From Rhodothermaceae bacterium bin80 (GTDB taxonomy: Bacteria > Bacteroidota > Rhodothermia > Rhodothermales > Bin80): a DNA stretch of 32,616 nt. The stretch is taken from positions 1 through 32,616 of the forward strand of contig MPNB01000038.1 in assembly GCA_002238805.1 (NCBI GenBank), in the 5' to 3' direction. The first letter of the stretch is position 1; every line of letters starts with the position of its first letter. Under the pieces are notes generated by a model that saw only the letters and a program-made list of their open reading frames with translations, searched no databases and was not told the origin of the DNA. Of the stretch, positions 7,374-16,642 are shown piece by piece. Made by a program: the position numbers and the translations under genes.

Positions 7374-9602
7374 ATGATGACTCATAGCCACATGAATTGG
7401 TTGTTTACTGGGTTGCTGCTTCTTCTGATGGCACTGGCGGGTTGCGCTCCTGCTGCTGTGGAAGTTGTGCAGGTGATAGAGCAACCTCTGGTTGTGGAGG
7501 AGGCCCCGCCTCCAGCAGCGGAACCGGTGGAGGAGGTTCCCTTCGGGATAGACAGGTTCGATGTTAACCTCGGTCGTTTTGATGGAGGCAAGATGTGGAC
7601 ATTTGATAACCCACCGGTTGACTGGTTTGCCGAAGCTTATGGCATAGATGCCGATTCGGCATGGTTTGCGAAAGCCAGGTTGGGTGCGTTAAGACTTTCA
7701 TCGGGCTGCTCTGCCAGTTTTGTCTCAGATCGGGGATTGATCCTGACGAACCACCATTGTACGCGTGAGAGCATTGTGGAAGTATCCCGTGACGGGGAGA
7801 GTTTGATGGAAGAAGGTTTTCTTGCTGCAACTGGTGCGGATGAGCGAAAAGTACCTGACCTATATGTTGAACAGCTTTTGGGAATCACAGACGTTACGAG
7901 TCGGGTTCACGGCGCCAGCCGCATCGTACGGGGTGATAATGAGCGCGTCCAGGCCCGTCGCAACAAAGCTTCGGCTATTGAAAAAGAGTTAAGGGAGGCC
8001 GCAGCAGTACGTGATTCCGCACTGCATGTGGAAGTGGTTGAGCTCTACAGCGGTGAGCGCTACGCCGCATACACCTATAGGCGCTACGAGGACGTACGTT
8101 TGGTCATGGCTTCGGAAGAGCAAATAGGTTTCTTCGGGGGTGAGAGTGACAACTTCACGTTTCCCCGTTATGCTCTTGATGTGGCTTTTTTGCGGGCCTA
8201 TGACGAGGACGGCAACCCTGCAGTGACGCCGTACCATTATGCATGGAGCACCGAGGGGGCATCGGTTGGCGACGCGGTTTTTCTTGTGGGTAATCCGGGC
8301 TCGACCAGCCGGCTTGGCAGTGCATCACAGTTGATTTTTGAGCGCGATCACGTGTTGCCTCAACAAGTTGTAGCATTGGAACGGCGGGCAGAATTACTTC
8401 GCCCGTTCGCAGGTACCGCCGGATCGGATTCGGCGGATGTTCTTAACAACATGTGGTTTGATGTCAGCAATACGCTCAAGTCGTTTTCGGGAAAGTTGTC
8501 TGGTCTACGTAACGATACGTTGATTGCTCGACGCAGTGCAGCTGAGTACCAGGTCCGGGAGGACCTTTTCAAATCGGATTCCCTGTCGGTGCGCTATGGT
8601 TCCCTGTTTCAGGAACTGGATGATCTCCAACTTTCAAAGCGGGCAGAGGCCGGTCGTATGGCGGGGTTTGCATTCTTCGGGACAACACTTGGATCGAGGA
8701 TCCTGTTGCGTGCGCTGTATGGGTACTATTATGCTAATCTGCAGCGTAGAGGCTTTGTAGACCAGGAAGTGCTCACTGATATTCGCAAGGATGCACTGGC
8801 TCTGGACGACTTTCCCGCAGAGGTGGATGAGTCTCTGATCAAGTTGCGGCTTCAGGAGCTCCAGGAAGCTCTGGGGGCGCAGGATCCGACAATGCGTAGT
8901 CTGTTGGGGGGACTTACGATGGATAGTTTGGCCTCAAGCATTGTCGCCACTACATCACTTACGGATTCGGCTGGATTTGCCGAGCTTTTGGATCAGGGAT
9001 TCCTGGGCAGCGATGATTCGACCGTGCGGGTGATCAGTGCCTTGGCTCCGTTGTATTTCACGGTTCAACAGCAGGTAGAGAGTTTTCAGAATCGCGAAGA
9101 CTTACTTGTTGCGGAGCTGGCAGCACTGCGATTCACGCTCTACGGTACAGATATACCCCCGGACGCGTCTTCTTCGTTGCGGATATCAGATGGGCGTGTT
9201 GATGGATATGCGTATAATGGAACGCGTGCTCCAGCATTCACAACATTCTATGGGCTGTACGACCACTTTCACGCCTATCGTGATATCAGTCGGGGATGGG
9301 ATCTTCCCGAACGCTGGCGTGATCCTCCTGAGGCGTTTGATCTCTCAACGCCGTTGAATATAGTCAGCACCAACGATGTAGCCGCGGGTAATTCAGGGTC
9401 TCCACTCCTGAACCAGCATCTGGAGATTGTGGGATTACTTCACGACGGTAACATAGAAGCCTTGGCCAATGTGTATGTATTCTCCGATCGTACTGCACGA
9501 GCTATTTCGGTGGATGTACGTGCCATTCTGGAATCGCTGCGCCACGTCTACGGGGCTGATCGCTTGGTGCAGGAGATTATTGCTGAGCCAGATGAATTGT
9601 AG
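7374..9602 (+). CDS. S46 family serine peptidase (DPP7-type dipeptidyl-peptidase), lipoprotein
   Basis: S46 enzymes remove dipeptides from the N-terminus of peptides in the periplasm or at the outer membrane. The 742-residue protein has a lipoprotein signal with lipobox LAGC (C24), so it is probably membrane-anchored. The catalytic triad is present: H128 in TNHHC, D269 in RYALDV, S674 in GNSGSP. The helical domain lies between about residues 310 and 600. The residue 18 after the nucleophile is Gly (G692). Established work on DPP7/DPP11 links Gly there to hydrophobic P1 preference and Arg to acidic preference, so a DPP7-like specificity is inferred. ATG 7374 directly follows the stop of the pseudoenzyme gene; ATG 7377 is an equivalent alternative. 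Confidence 0.92.
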   Translation: MMTHSHMNWLFTGLLLLLMALAGCAPAAVEVVQVIEQPLVVEEAPPPAAEPVEEVPFGIDRFDVNLGRFDGGKMWTFDNPPVDWFAEAYGIDADSAWFAKARLGALRLSSGCSASFVSDRGLILTNHHCTRESIVEVSRDGESLMEEGFLAATGADERKVPDLYVEQLLGITDVTSRVHGASRIVRGDNERVQARRNKASAIEKELREAAAVRDSALHVEVVELYSGERYAAYTYRRYEDVRLVMASEEQIGFFGGESDNFTFPRYALDVAFLRAYDEDGNPAVTPYHYAWSTEGASVGDAVFLVGNPGSTSRLGSASQLIFERDHVLPQQVVALERRAELLRPFAGTAGSDSADVLNNMWFDVSNTLKSFSGKLSGLRNDTLIARRSAAEYQVREDLFKSDSLSVRYGSLFQELDDLQLSKRAEAGRMAGFAFFGTTLGSRILLRALYGYYYANLQRRGFVDQEVLTDIRKDALALDDFPAEVDESLIKLRLQELQEALGAQDPTMRSLLGGLTMDSLASSIVATTSLTDSAGFAELLDQGFLGSDDSTVRVISALAPLYFTVQQQVESFQNREDLLVAELAALRFTLYGTDIPPDASSSLRISDGRVDGYAYNGTRAPAFTTFYGLYDHFHAYRDISRGWDLPERWRDPPEAFDLSTPLNIVSTNDVAAGNSGSPLLNQHLEIVGLLHDGNIEALANVYVFSDRTARAISVDVRAILESLRHVYGADRLVQEIIAEPDEL

Positions 9603-9702
9603 CAGGCATTGTTATCTCGTACCCGGTAAGATGGGTTGCATATGTTTGTGACTGTTGCACAAAAACAGTCGCAGTAACTTGGAGTTGAGTGCTGATTAGG
9701 AG

Positions 9703-10872
9703 ATGAACAATGCATCTAATCTTAGTGAAGAGGGCCCCCCGAGGCGGCTGGCATTGGTGCTGGCAGGTGGTGGTGCACGATCGGCCTATCAGGCTGGCGT
9801 TGTGCATTTCATGCAGGAATTGGTCCCGGAAATTACGTTCCCGATCATTACGGGAGTTTCTGCCGGGGCAATCAATGCTGCATTTCTTGCAGGGCATCCT
9901 AACCCGGGAGGTACAGAAGCCTTGTTACACTGTTGGCAGAATATCAATCAGGATAAGGTCTACTTGCCCGAGTCCAGTGTAAGTTTGTTTCGGCGCATCC
10001 TGGGGCGTATACGGTTCGGCAATACCGTGATTCGTGTGGAAGAAGGCGAAGCACTTCTCAACACACAACCGCTGCGTCGGTATTTGTCTGGGCAGCTACC
10101 TGCTGCCCCAGACGGCACATTGCCGCAGATTCGTAAGAACCTCGCCAGCGGAAAATTATTATCGGTTTGTATTACGACAACCAGCTTCACCACAGGTCAG
10201 TCAGTGAGCTGGGTACAGGGGCGTAACATCGAAATGTGGCATCGTCCGAACCGCATAGCACATAAGACTGAAATCACACTCGATCACGTGATGGCCTCTT
10301 CGGCTTTGCCGCTGTTATTTCCTGCCGTAAAGCTTGGCGAAGCGTGGTATGGGGACGGTGGTATTCGTGTGATTGCTCCTCTCGCGCCGGCATTGCACTT
10401 GGGAGCAACGGACATCATCTGTATTTCACCCAAATACCCACGCTCCCGGGAGGAAGCAGGCGAGCCAGCGATTATCGGATATCCGCCAGCAGCACAGGTA
10501 ATGGGTATTATGCTGAATGCCATTTTTTTGGATGCTTTTGATCATGACGTACGAGTGGCCGAGAGGATAACCAAATTAGTCAGGCATACGCCGCATGCCG
10601 AACGAAATGGAATGCGTCCTGTTAACATCCTTCTGATTCAACCATCCAAGGACATCGGTAGGCTGGCAAGAGGACTGGAGGTTAGGACGGAGGGTGTCCT
10701 ACGGTTGCTTACGCGAGGGCTCGGAAGCGGGGATACCCTGAGTCCAGACTGGCTCAGTGTGATGTTGTTTGATCCAGAGTTCATTGGGCGTGTGCTGGAG
10801 CTGGGTTACGAAGATGGCAAGCGGCAATCTGCTGCCATAGAAACATTCCTGGAGGAAGCCATCAATGCATAA
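9703..10872 (+). CDS. Patatin-like phospholipase
   Basis: Patatin-domain enzymes hydrolyse acyl esters of lipids with a Ser-Asp dyad. The 389-residue protein has the oxyanion loop GGGARS (22-27), the nucleophile elbow GVSAG with S53, and the DGG motif with D218, so it should be active. No signal peptide is apparent, which suggests a cytoplasmic or membrane-peripheral location. An AGGAG (9698-9702) touches the ATG with no spacer, so initiation at 9703 is unusual. No other in-frame start precedes the oxyanion loop. Its last codons overlap the next gene by 8 bases (ATGCATAA), which couples it to the DUF5686-type outer-membrane protein. Confidence 0.9.
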   Translation: MNNASNLSEEGPPRRLALVLAGGGARSAYQAGVVHFMQELVPEITFPIITGVSAGAINAAFLAGHPNPGGTEALLHCWQNINQDKVYLPESSVSLFRRILGRIRFGNTVIRVEEGEALLNTQPLRRYLSGQLPAAPDGTLPQIRKNLASGKLLSVCITTTSFTTGQSVSWVQGRNIEMWHRPNRIAHKTEITLDHVMASSALPLLFPAVKLGEAWYGDGGIRVIAPLAPALHLGATDIICISPKYPRSREEAGEPAIIGYPPAAQVMGIMLNAIFLDAFDHDVRVAERITKLVRHTPHAERNGMRPVNILLIQPSKDIGRLARGLEVRTEGVLRLLTRGLGSGDTLSPDWLSVMLFDPEFIGRVLELGYEDGKRQSAAIETFLEEAINA

Positions 10873-13243
10873 ACAACGTATCGGCAGAACATTGGGTCTG
10901 ATCATGGTTCTGTGTTTGGCATGGTCACCGGAGATCAAAGCACAGATTCTACGTGGCCGTGTTGTTGATGCCAGCACTAATGAAACGCTCCCCGCGGCGA
11001 CGGTGCAGATCGCAGGTACCTACAAAGGGACGATTACAAACAGTGAGGGGGTCTACGAAATAGCAGTGGATGATCTACCGGTTGATCTTGTGGTGCGGTT
11101 CATCGGCTTCCGAACCGATACGCTTACTGCCCATACCGAAACTCCGCTGGAATTTCGGTTGGAGCCCGTGGTCATGGAGATGAGGCAGATGGTAGTGACA
11201 GATGAAGATCCAGCTGTATCAATCATGCGCGAGGTGATTGAGCGCAAAAAAATTTGGCACAGGGAGCTGAGTACATTTGAAGTTCAGGCATATGCACGGT
11301 ATACGTTTTCCAATGACTCCGGCATTGTTGCTATTGTTGAATCTGCAGCCACGGCATGGTGGGATAAGGATCGGGGAATTCGTGAGGAGATAACTGGAAC
11401 GCGGAACACCGGGAATGTGCCTTTTGGAGATGGAATGCCTGCGGCACTGACCATGGTGAATTTGTACAATGACGACGTGGAAGTTAGCGGCCATACACTC
11501 ATTGGTGTCACGCATCCGGATGCGCTAGGTAAGTATGTATTCACGCTGGAAGGGATGCGCAGTGTCGATGATCTACTCATCTACGATATTGCCGTTGAGC
11601 CAAAGTATAGACAGACAAGCGCTTTCGTAGGCACAGTGTCCGTCGTGGATGGTGTCTTTGCTCTTATTGAAGCCAGGTTACGCCCAGGGCCGGCCTTTTT
11701 CTTTCCTTTCCCAATCCGGAGATATGAGACCACCTACCTGCAGCAGTTTTCCAACTACGGTGGCGATATCTGGCTGCCTGTGGATTTGCGTTCGAAGGCC
11801 ATTGTAGAAATTTCCTTCGGACCACTGTTGAGTATTCCAACTGTTTTCGTCGATCAGGTGTCTCGCTTCACGGATTACCAGTTGAATATTGCACTGGCGG
11901 ACAGCCTGTTCGAGGATGATGATAGGCTGCATGTTGATTCATTAGCGGTAGCATCTGGCGAAGGATTCCAACGTGAAGGGGTTGTGGTTCCGCTCAATCC
12001 CGAAGAAACAATAGCCTATGCATCCATAGATAGTACTCACTTGCTTAGGGAAGCCTACGAGCCGCGCGGACCTTTGGGACGTGCGCTGAGCAGGAGAGCC
12101 GAAATGGAAGAGCGACGCTCATCCATGGACAAGGTCTTTGGTTTTTTTACCGACATTGGGGTTACGCCGCGTCTGTGGTACAACCGGGTAGATGCTTTCC
12201 ACGGAGGTGTAGGATACGGCAAAGAATTCTATCGCGAAGAATCCGATCGAACACTGGCAATAGAAGTGGGTGCAGGTTTGAGCACTGGGCAGAAAGGGGC
12301 TGCACAGGTTTCGTATGATGGAGCTGTTCGCTGGGAGAAAGATTGGTTCATGGGCGCAGGTTACCGTTCTGAAAACACATTCACCTATCAGTCCAGCAAC
12401 AAAAACAGATTGAGTAACAGTAGTTTGATGCTCCTTGGGCAAGAAGACTACTTTGACTACTACCGACGGCAGGGGATATCAATCACGGGGGGCTATCGCA
12501 TGCAAGGGACTCGGGGCACTATATCGGCTACGTATCTGCATGAAATTCATTCACCGTTGACCGGTAGTTTCAGCTATGACTTGTTAGGTAGGCGTGAACT
12601 CCAGCGGCCAAATGTATTGGTTCCGGAGGGCGAAATGCGGACGTTCACGGTCAAGCTTAATTTTGGCCGCCCCCCGGTGTTACTAATGGGTCCATCGAAG
12701 CATCTAGCTCTCAGCGCTGAATTCTCAATGCCGCAGTCGGATTTCGTTTTTCGTCGGTACTATTTGAAAGCAGGTGGGCGCGTGATTACATTTTTACGCA
12801 GACGTTTTATACCGGCAACCCTTGATTACGGTATTTCGGTGGGTCTGGCTTCCGATGGCGGTCGGACTTTACCACTGCAGCGTTTTTTCATTGTCGAGGG
12901 AGGAACCACGGTCTATCATTGGGATGGTTCATTACATACCCTTCGGGGACTCCCTTATCAAGGTAGTGGAATAGTTTTTGGATACTGGGAGCACAACTTT
13001 CGTACGCTGCCCTTCGAGCTGCTGGGCCTTGCATCCATTGCTGAGAGGGGTTACAACGTATCGGTTTTCGGTGGGCATGCTTTTGTTCGAGGGGCGGGGG
13101 GATTACAGCGTCGCTGGAGTCACCATAATGAGTTAGGGTTATCATTGAGCGGAATATTTGGCTTAGGGCGCGTGGATTTCGCCTATCACATTGAGGGAAA
13201 GCGCTTCTTATACCCGACGTTTGGTCTAGCACGTATCTTTTGA
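10865..13243 (+). CDS. Outer-membrane protein with carboxypeptidase-regulatory-like domain and DUF5686-like region (paralogue 1)
   Basis: The 792-residue protein has a signal peptide (about 1-27, ending KAQ). Next comes a carboxypeptidase D regulatory-like beta domain (about 30-110: GRVVDASTNETLPAATV, then IGFRTD). The segment EDPAVSIMREVIERKK near 118-133 marks DUF5686-type proteins. The C-terminal half is rich in alternating, aromatic beta strands and ends in F, consistent with an outer-membrane barrel. The family is typical of Bacteroidota; its function is not established. It overlaps the patatin gene by 8 bases. Its 3' end (13155-13243) is part of a direct repeat found again at 22623, and a full paralogue lies at 22724. 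Confidence 0.8.
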   Translation: MHKQRIGRTLGLIMVLCLAWSPEIKAQILRGRVVDASTNETLPAATVQIAGTYKGTITNSEGVYEIAVDDLPVDLVVRFIGFRTDTLTAHTETPLEFRLEPVVMEMRQMVVTDEDPAVSIMREVIERKKIWHRELSTFEVQAYARYTFSNDSGIVAIVESAATAWWDKDRGIREEITGTRNTGNVPFGDGMPAALTMVNLYNDDVEVSGHTLIGVTHPDALGKYVFTLEGMRSVDDLLIYDIAVEPKYRQTSAFVGTVSVVDGVFALIEARLRPGPAFFFPFPIRRYETTYLQQFSNYGGDIWLPVDLRSKAIVEISFGPLLSIPTVFVDQVSRFTDYQLNIALADSLFEDDDRLHVDSLAVASGEGFQREGVVVPLNPEETIAYASIDSTHLLREAYEPRGPLGRALSRRAEMEERRSSMDKVFGFFTDIGVTPRLWYNRVDAFHGGVGYGKEFYREESDRTLAIEVGAGLSTGQKGAAQVSYDGAVRWEKDWFMGAGYRSENTFTYQSSNKNRLSNSSLMLLGQEDYFDYYRRQGISITGGYRMQGTRGTISATYLHEIHSPLTGSFSYDLLGRRELQRPNVLVPEGEMRTFTVKLNFGRPPVLLMGPSKHLALSAEFSMPQSDFVFRRYYLKAGGRVITFLRRRFIPATLDYGISVGLASDGGRTLPLQRFFIVEGGTTVYHWDGSLHTLRGLPYQGSGIVFGYWEHNFRTLPFELLGLASIAERGYNVSVFGGHAFVRGAGGLQRRWSHHNELGLSLSGIFGLGRVDFAYHIEGKRFLYPTFGLARIF

Positions 13244-13274
13244 TTGGTGCAAGGAATGCCCGCCTGCTCTCGAT
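13155..13274 (+). repeat. Direct repeat copy 1 (end of DUF5686 paralogue 1 plus start of a lost paralogue)
   Basis: These 120 bp match 22623-22742 without gaps (constant offset 9468) with 17 mismatches by my count, about 86% identity. An identical core of 35 bases spans 13210-13244. The copy covers the last 28 codons of the DUF5686 gene, its stop, and an ATG-led stretch at 13255 equivalent to the first six codons of paralogue 2 (MPACSR against MPVCSR). That stretch runs into a stop 12 codons on. Confidence 0.9.
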
Positions 13275-13417
13275 GGGTGGGCAAATTGATCTGAATACAC
13301 AGCCCCCTAAATAGCGAGGATGGAAGGAATGTGGGGTTATAGTTTTATCAAGTGCGTAGTTTAGTTGTTACAAGTGCACTTCCCTGAGTCCCCACTAAAA
13401 TTGATGCATCATCTAAA
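13275..13417. other. Gap before the squalene synthase-like gene
   Basis: No gene, clear promoter or hairpin is visible. This stretch contains the left junction of the block inserted between DUF5686 paralogues, immediately after the direct repeat. Confidence 0.3.
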
Positions 13418-14479
13418 CTGGATTCGCAAATTGGCAGTTCAATCAACTTAAAAGAAGATATTACTTACCAAACGGACATCCTAAACGATGTCTCGCGAAC
13501 GTTTGCATTGACCATTCCCCAGTTACCTGATCCGCTGGGAGTGGTGGTGGGTAATGCCTATTTACTCTGCAGGATTTCAGATACAATTGAGGATGAAGAG
13601 GCGCTCTCGGCGCTACAAAAACGTGAGTTTTATGAGCGTTGGATCAGCGTTGTTCAAGGCAGTCACGACGCTCATGAATTTGCACAAGATCTCAGTAGTC
13701 TACTCAATCTTTCGGCAACCATTCACGAGCAGGATCTTATCGTCAATACACCCAGAGTCATCAGAATCACCCAGAGTTTTTCAGAGTCTCAGCAGCAAAT
13801 ACTCCAGCGCTGTGTAAATATCATGGCCGATGGCATGGCTAAATTCCAAGAAGGCGCAACCCTAGAAGGGTCAAGTGACCTTGAGCATTTCAACAACTAC
13901 TGCTACTACGTTGCGGGAGTTGTAGGGGAAATGTTGACAGAACTTTTCTGTGATTACTCCGACGAGATCGATGCGAGAAAAGAAGAGCTCTTTGCACTGG
14001 CTTCTTCTTTTGGGCAAGGTCTTCAAATGACGAATATTCTTAAAGACATGTGGGAAGATCATAAGCGTGGCGTATGCTGGTTGCCGCGAAATATCTTTCT
14101 TCACTACGACTTTGATCTGAAGAGTTTATCTCGAGAGAAGATTGATCCAAGATTTATTCAGGGTTTGAACACGCTCATTGGAATTACAAAGCATCACCTC
14201 AATAATGCTCTAAAATATATTCTTCTGATCCCCTCACACGAAACTGGAATCCGTCGTTTTTGCTTATGGGCACTCGGGATGGCCCTTCCAACTTTGCGAC
14301 GCATTTACAATACGCCTACATTCAAAAGTGGTCAGGAAGTCAAAATTTCACGGCGTACTGTCAAAGCAGTTGTTGCCTCCACCAGCGGGTTGGCACGCTT
14401 CGATTTAGCTTTGAAAGCTCTTTTCTTTTGGCTTGGCCGCAACCTCCCCCTCGTCTCACCTCACTCAGACTTCTCATGA
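13418..14479 (+). CDS. Squalene/phytoene synthase family protein (start codon unresolved)
   Basis: Family members condense two prenyl diphosphates head to head. Two Asp-rich Mg-binding motifs are present: DTIEDE at about 13580 and DMWEDHKRG at about 14046. The conserved N-terminal string SRTFALTIPQLP begins before the first canonical start (TTG 13508), so the true start lies upstream. The frame is open back to 13388 (stop TGA 13385-13387) but contains only ATT, ATC or CTG codons. I placed the start at CTG 13418 as a compromise. Either a rare start is used or the 5' end was lost or altered at insertion. The gene is more AT-rich than its neighbours and faces the oxygenase-like gene tail to tail. 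Squalene versus phytoene product cannot be decided. Confidence 0.8.
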   Translation: MDSQIGSSINLKEDITYQTDILNDVSRTFALTIPQLPDPLGVVVGNAYLLCRISDTIEDEEALSALQKREFYERWISVVQGSHDAHEFAQDLSSLLNLSATIHEQDLIVNTPRVIRITQSFSESQQQILQRCVNIMADGMAKFQEGATLEGSSDLEHFNNYCYYVAGVVGEMLTELFCDYSDEIDARKEELFALASSFGQGLQMTNILKDMWEDHKRGVCWLPRNIFLHYDFDLKSLSREKIDPRFIQGLNTLIGITKHHLNNALKYILLIPSHETGIRRFCLWALGMALPTLRRIYNTPTFKSGQEVKISRRTVKAVVASTSGLARFDLALKALFFWLGRNLPLVSPHSDFS

Positions 14480-14709
14480 AGACGGAGGATCGAAGAATTA
14501 ATCAAACTTGGGTTAGCGCGTCACCAACACTTGGTAGGGGGGTCACTAGCAAGCACGTTGAGGGTGTTCCAGATCATCGAAGTGACCGGCGGGTGTCTCC
14601 CGAGGCGTCCGCCAGATCTCCTGCACCAACTTCATCAAGGCGTTGTACCCCATGACGGCCCCACACGCCAGAACCGACAGCCAGAGCGCGAGACTCCCAC
14701 GAGGACGGC

Positions 14710-15882
14710 TTACCAATGCGAGGATTTATCGGCGTGCACATGGTCGGGTATGTCGTAGCGCAGGCCTCCCGCGTTTTCGTACATCGACGCACCGAAGGCC
14801 GCCGCCAGTCCGTGGTCGCTTGGCCGCAGGAGTTTGCCGACCGTGTTGTTCAGGCGGAACTTGAGCAGCGCGAGCCGCATCTTGAGCATTCCATGCCCTG
14901 GGATCTTCAGCTGGTCCGCGAGGTCCTCGCCGACCAGCATGCGGGAGACAGGGTAGATGGTCCTCTTGATCATCTTCGTCCGCTCGGCCGGATCCGCGAT
15001 CCCCGCGACCAGGGGCGCGGACCTGATGAGCGCATGGGTCATGATCACAGCGCTGTCGCGGGGTGCCGGCTCGCAGGCAGACCCGATGGAGAACCACCTC
15101 AGAGCATCTTCTTCGTCGGTGTAGAGGATGTCGTCGGGAACGCCCATGAGATGTCCGGCGTAGCGCCATACGGCGCAGAAGCTCTCCCGCTCCTCCCTAG
15201 AATAGATCGCGCCCAAGGTTTCCGAGTGCTTCAGTGTCCGCGCGGAGAAACAGGCGCTCGCATAGCCCATGTGGGCGGCACTGATCGGTGTCCCGTAGCT
15301 ATTGAAATCCCATTCCGGGGACTGGCTTAGCAGATACCGGACCTGCGCATGGACTAACCGAATTCGGACCGACAGCTTCCAACCGTCGCCGTCCCGTTGC
15401 ATCCCGCCCGGCCAGAATATCTCCACCTGGTGCCGGTTGTTCTGTCTAAGTCGCCTGACGCCATATTCGAAGATGCGCCCCGTCTGGACGAAGGACTCGC
15501 TGATTAGCGTTGAGAAGCCGTCAATCAGTGTCCCGGCAACGAACGCAGCGAAGATGTTGACGACATTAGTCAGGAAGACACGGGAGCCCAGCCGGAAGAC
15601 CTCATGGTCGAGCCAAGGCGGCTCAGGTTCGGCGAAAACATCGCGTAGCGACTGCGGCGCCTTGCAAAAAATGCTCTCGTTCTGATTCATGCCGGCCTTG
15701 ATGAACCGCGACGCCTCCCCTCGCGACAGCGAGCTAAGGTCCCTTGTCGCCGCGTCCGCCAGGGGATCGCCGATCCGGGTGTGCCGGACGTAGATGTCGG
15801 CGAGCCTCTTGTCGATCGCAGCAGCTCTGGCATGGCCTTCGATATACGCAGAAGGGACTCCGTTCAACGTGCCTTCGGGCAT
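14710..15882 (-). CDS. Oxygenase of the MpaB / DUF2236 family (rubber-oxygenase-like)
   Basis: The 390-residue protein resembles the DUF2236 catalytic domain shared by ER-bound MpaB oxygenase and the latex-clearing protein. A helical core contains RIRLVHAQVR (about 173-182), whose His and Arg are typical family positions near the heme. It is followed by GTPISAAHMGYASACFS and EERESFCAVWRYAGHLMGV, all in family order. Known relatives use a b-type heme to cleave or oxidise isoprenoid chains, which makes the neighbouring squalene/phytoene synthase suggestive. No signal peptide is seen. The gene is visibly more GC-rich than everything around it, suggesting transfer. Start ATG 15882 gives a length within the family range. 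The substrate is unknown. Confidence 0.7.
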   Translation of the reverse strand: MPEGTLNGVPSAYIEGHARAAAIDKRLADIYVRHTRIGDPLADAATRDLSSLSRGEASRFIKAGMNQNESIFCKAPQSLRDVFAEPEPPWLDHEVFRLGSRVFLTNVVNIFAAFVAGTLIDGFSTLISESFVQTGRIFEYGVRRLRQNNRHQVEIFWPGGMQRDGDGWKLSVRIRLVHAQVRYLLSQSPEWDFNSYGTPISAAHMGYASACFSARTLKHSETLGAIYSREERESFCAVWRYAGHLMGVPDDILYTDEEDALRWFSIGSACEPAPRDSAVIMTHALIRSAPLVAGIADPAERTKMIKRTIYPVSRMLVGEDLADQLKIPGHGMLKMRLALLKFRLNNTVGKLLRPSDHGLAAAFGASMYENAGGLRYDIPDHVHADKSSHW

Positions 15883-16525
15883 TGGTTCTCCGGGGGATTA
15901 TGTAGTGTCGGCCATAAAATACCTATTTTAGCCGAGTCAAGGGCGTCATGGCCATGGTTTGCGTTTGTCTGAAGCATCAATTCGAAGGGGTAGTGGCTTG
16001 GTCTCGGCGTATTTGAGTTGGCTCTGTGTATTCAGGCAAGGAATAAATAGCCCGAATAAAGGCCCCAATTTACGGGAAGTCCCGGGAATGATGCCCAAAT
16101 CATCTCCGAATTACCCAGATGCAGCGCAATATTCGCCAGAATAAGCTCCGAGGTTAAGAGGGTCCCCAGACGCCAAAACCAGACCATATGGGCCGAAATA
16201 CGGCCAAAAGCCACCAAAAAACCCTAAAGTAACATGCTAAACCTACGAATATTTATATTTCCGGGCAAGCACTAGGTAATGCTTGCCAGAAAATGATTTT
16301 GGTTGTGGGATTATACTGATTATTCTTACCAATCCGATCATGGTATAAAGCTCCAAGTGTTGACATTCCCCATATTATCGTTATTTTACGCTTGAGGTAA
16401 AGGTGAACAAGGGCTAAAATTGAACGCCCGTCTGGATCTCCTGTCTTCAGCGGCGATTGCGGTTCTCCAGTTCCAAGTCACTAGATTGTTCTGCGAGCAT
16501 ATGCATAGAGGAGGTTTTTACTTGT
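15883..16525. other. Long intergenic region upstream of the efflux operon
   Basis: About 640 bp without a supported gene. It contains a perfect 8-bp hairpin (ggcaagca 16264-16271 with tgcttgcc 16280-16287, 8-base loop) with no T-tract. A TTGACA lies at 16360-16365 with a weak -10-like ATTTTA 17 bases on (16383-16388). The hairpin could be an operator for the efflux operon, but no regulator gene is adjacent. Confidence 0.35.
16360..16388 (+). promoter_or_regulatory. Possible promoter of the RND efflux operon
   Basis: A consensus-like TTGACA at 16360-16365 is followed after 17 bases by ATTTTA. The hexamer spacing is right but the -10 match is poor, and FCB-group promoters often differ from this consensus. 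Confidence 0.25.
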
Positions 16526-16642
16526 ATGGCAGCGCACGACCTGCATTTATTGGCACCAGCCCCCCATCAGTTAGACGCTATCAGATTTCTTCAACAGCGA
16601 GGATTTGTACGGATACTTGCACTGCTGAAACGCTGGAGGTAG
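16526..16642 (+). CDS. Possible 38-residue leader ORF ahead of the efflux operon
   Basis: A small frame starts at ATG 16526, 11 bases after AGGAGG (16509-16514), and ends TAG at 16640-16642. Its last codons (TGG AGG TAG) form a Shine-Dalgarno for an ATG at 16645 that is in frame with the efflux lipoprotein. This looks like translational coupling. The peptide is basic at its C-terminus and matches no family I know. It could equally be chance. Confidence 0.3.
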   Translation: MAAHDLHLLAPAPHQLDAIRFLQQRGFVRILALLKRWR

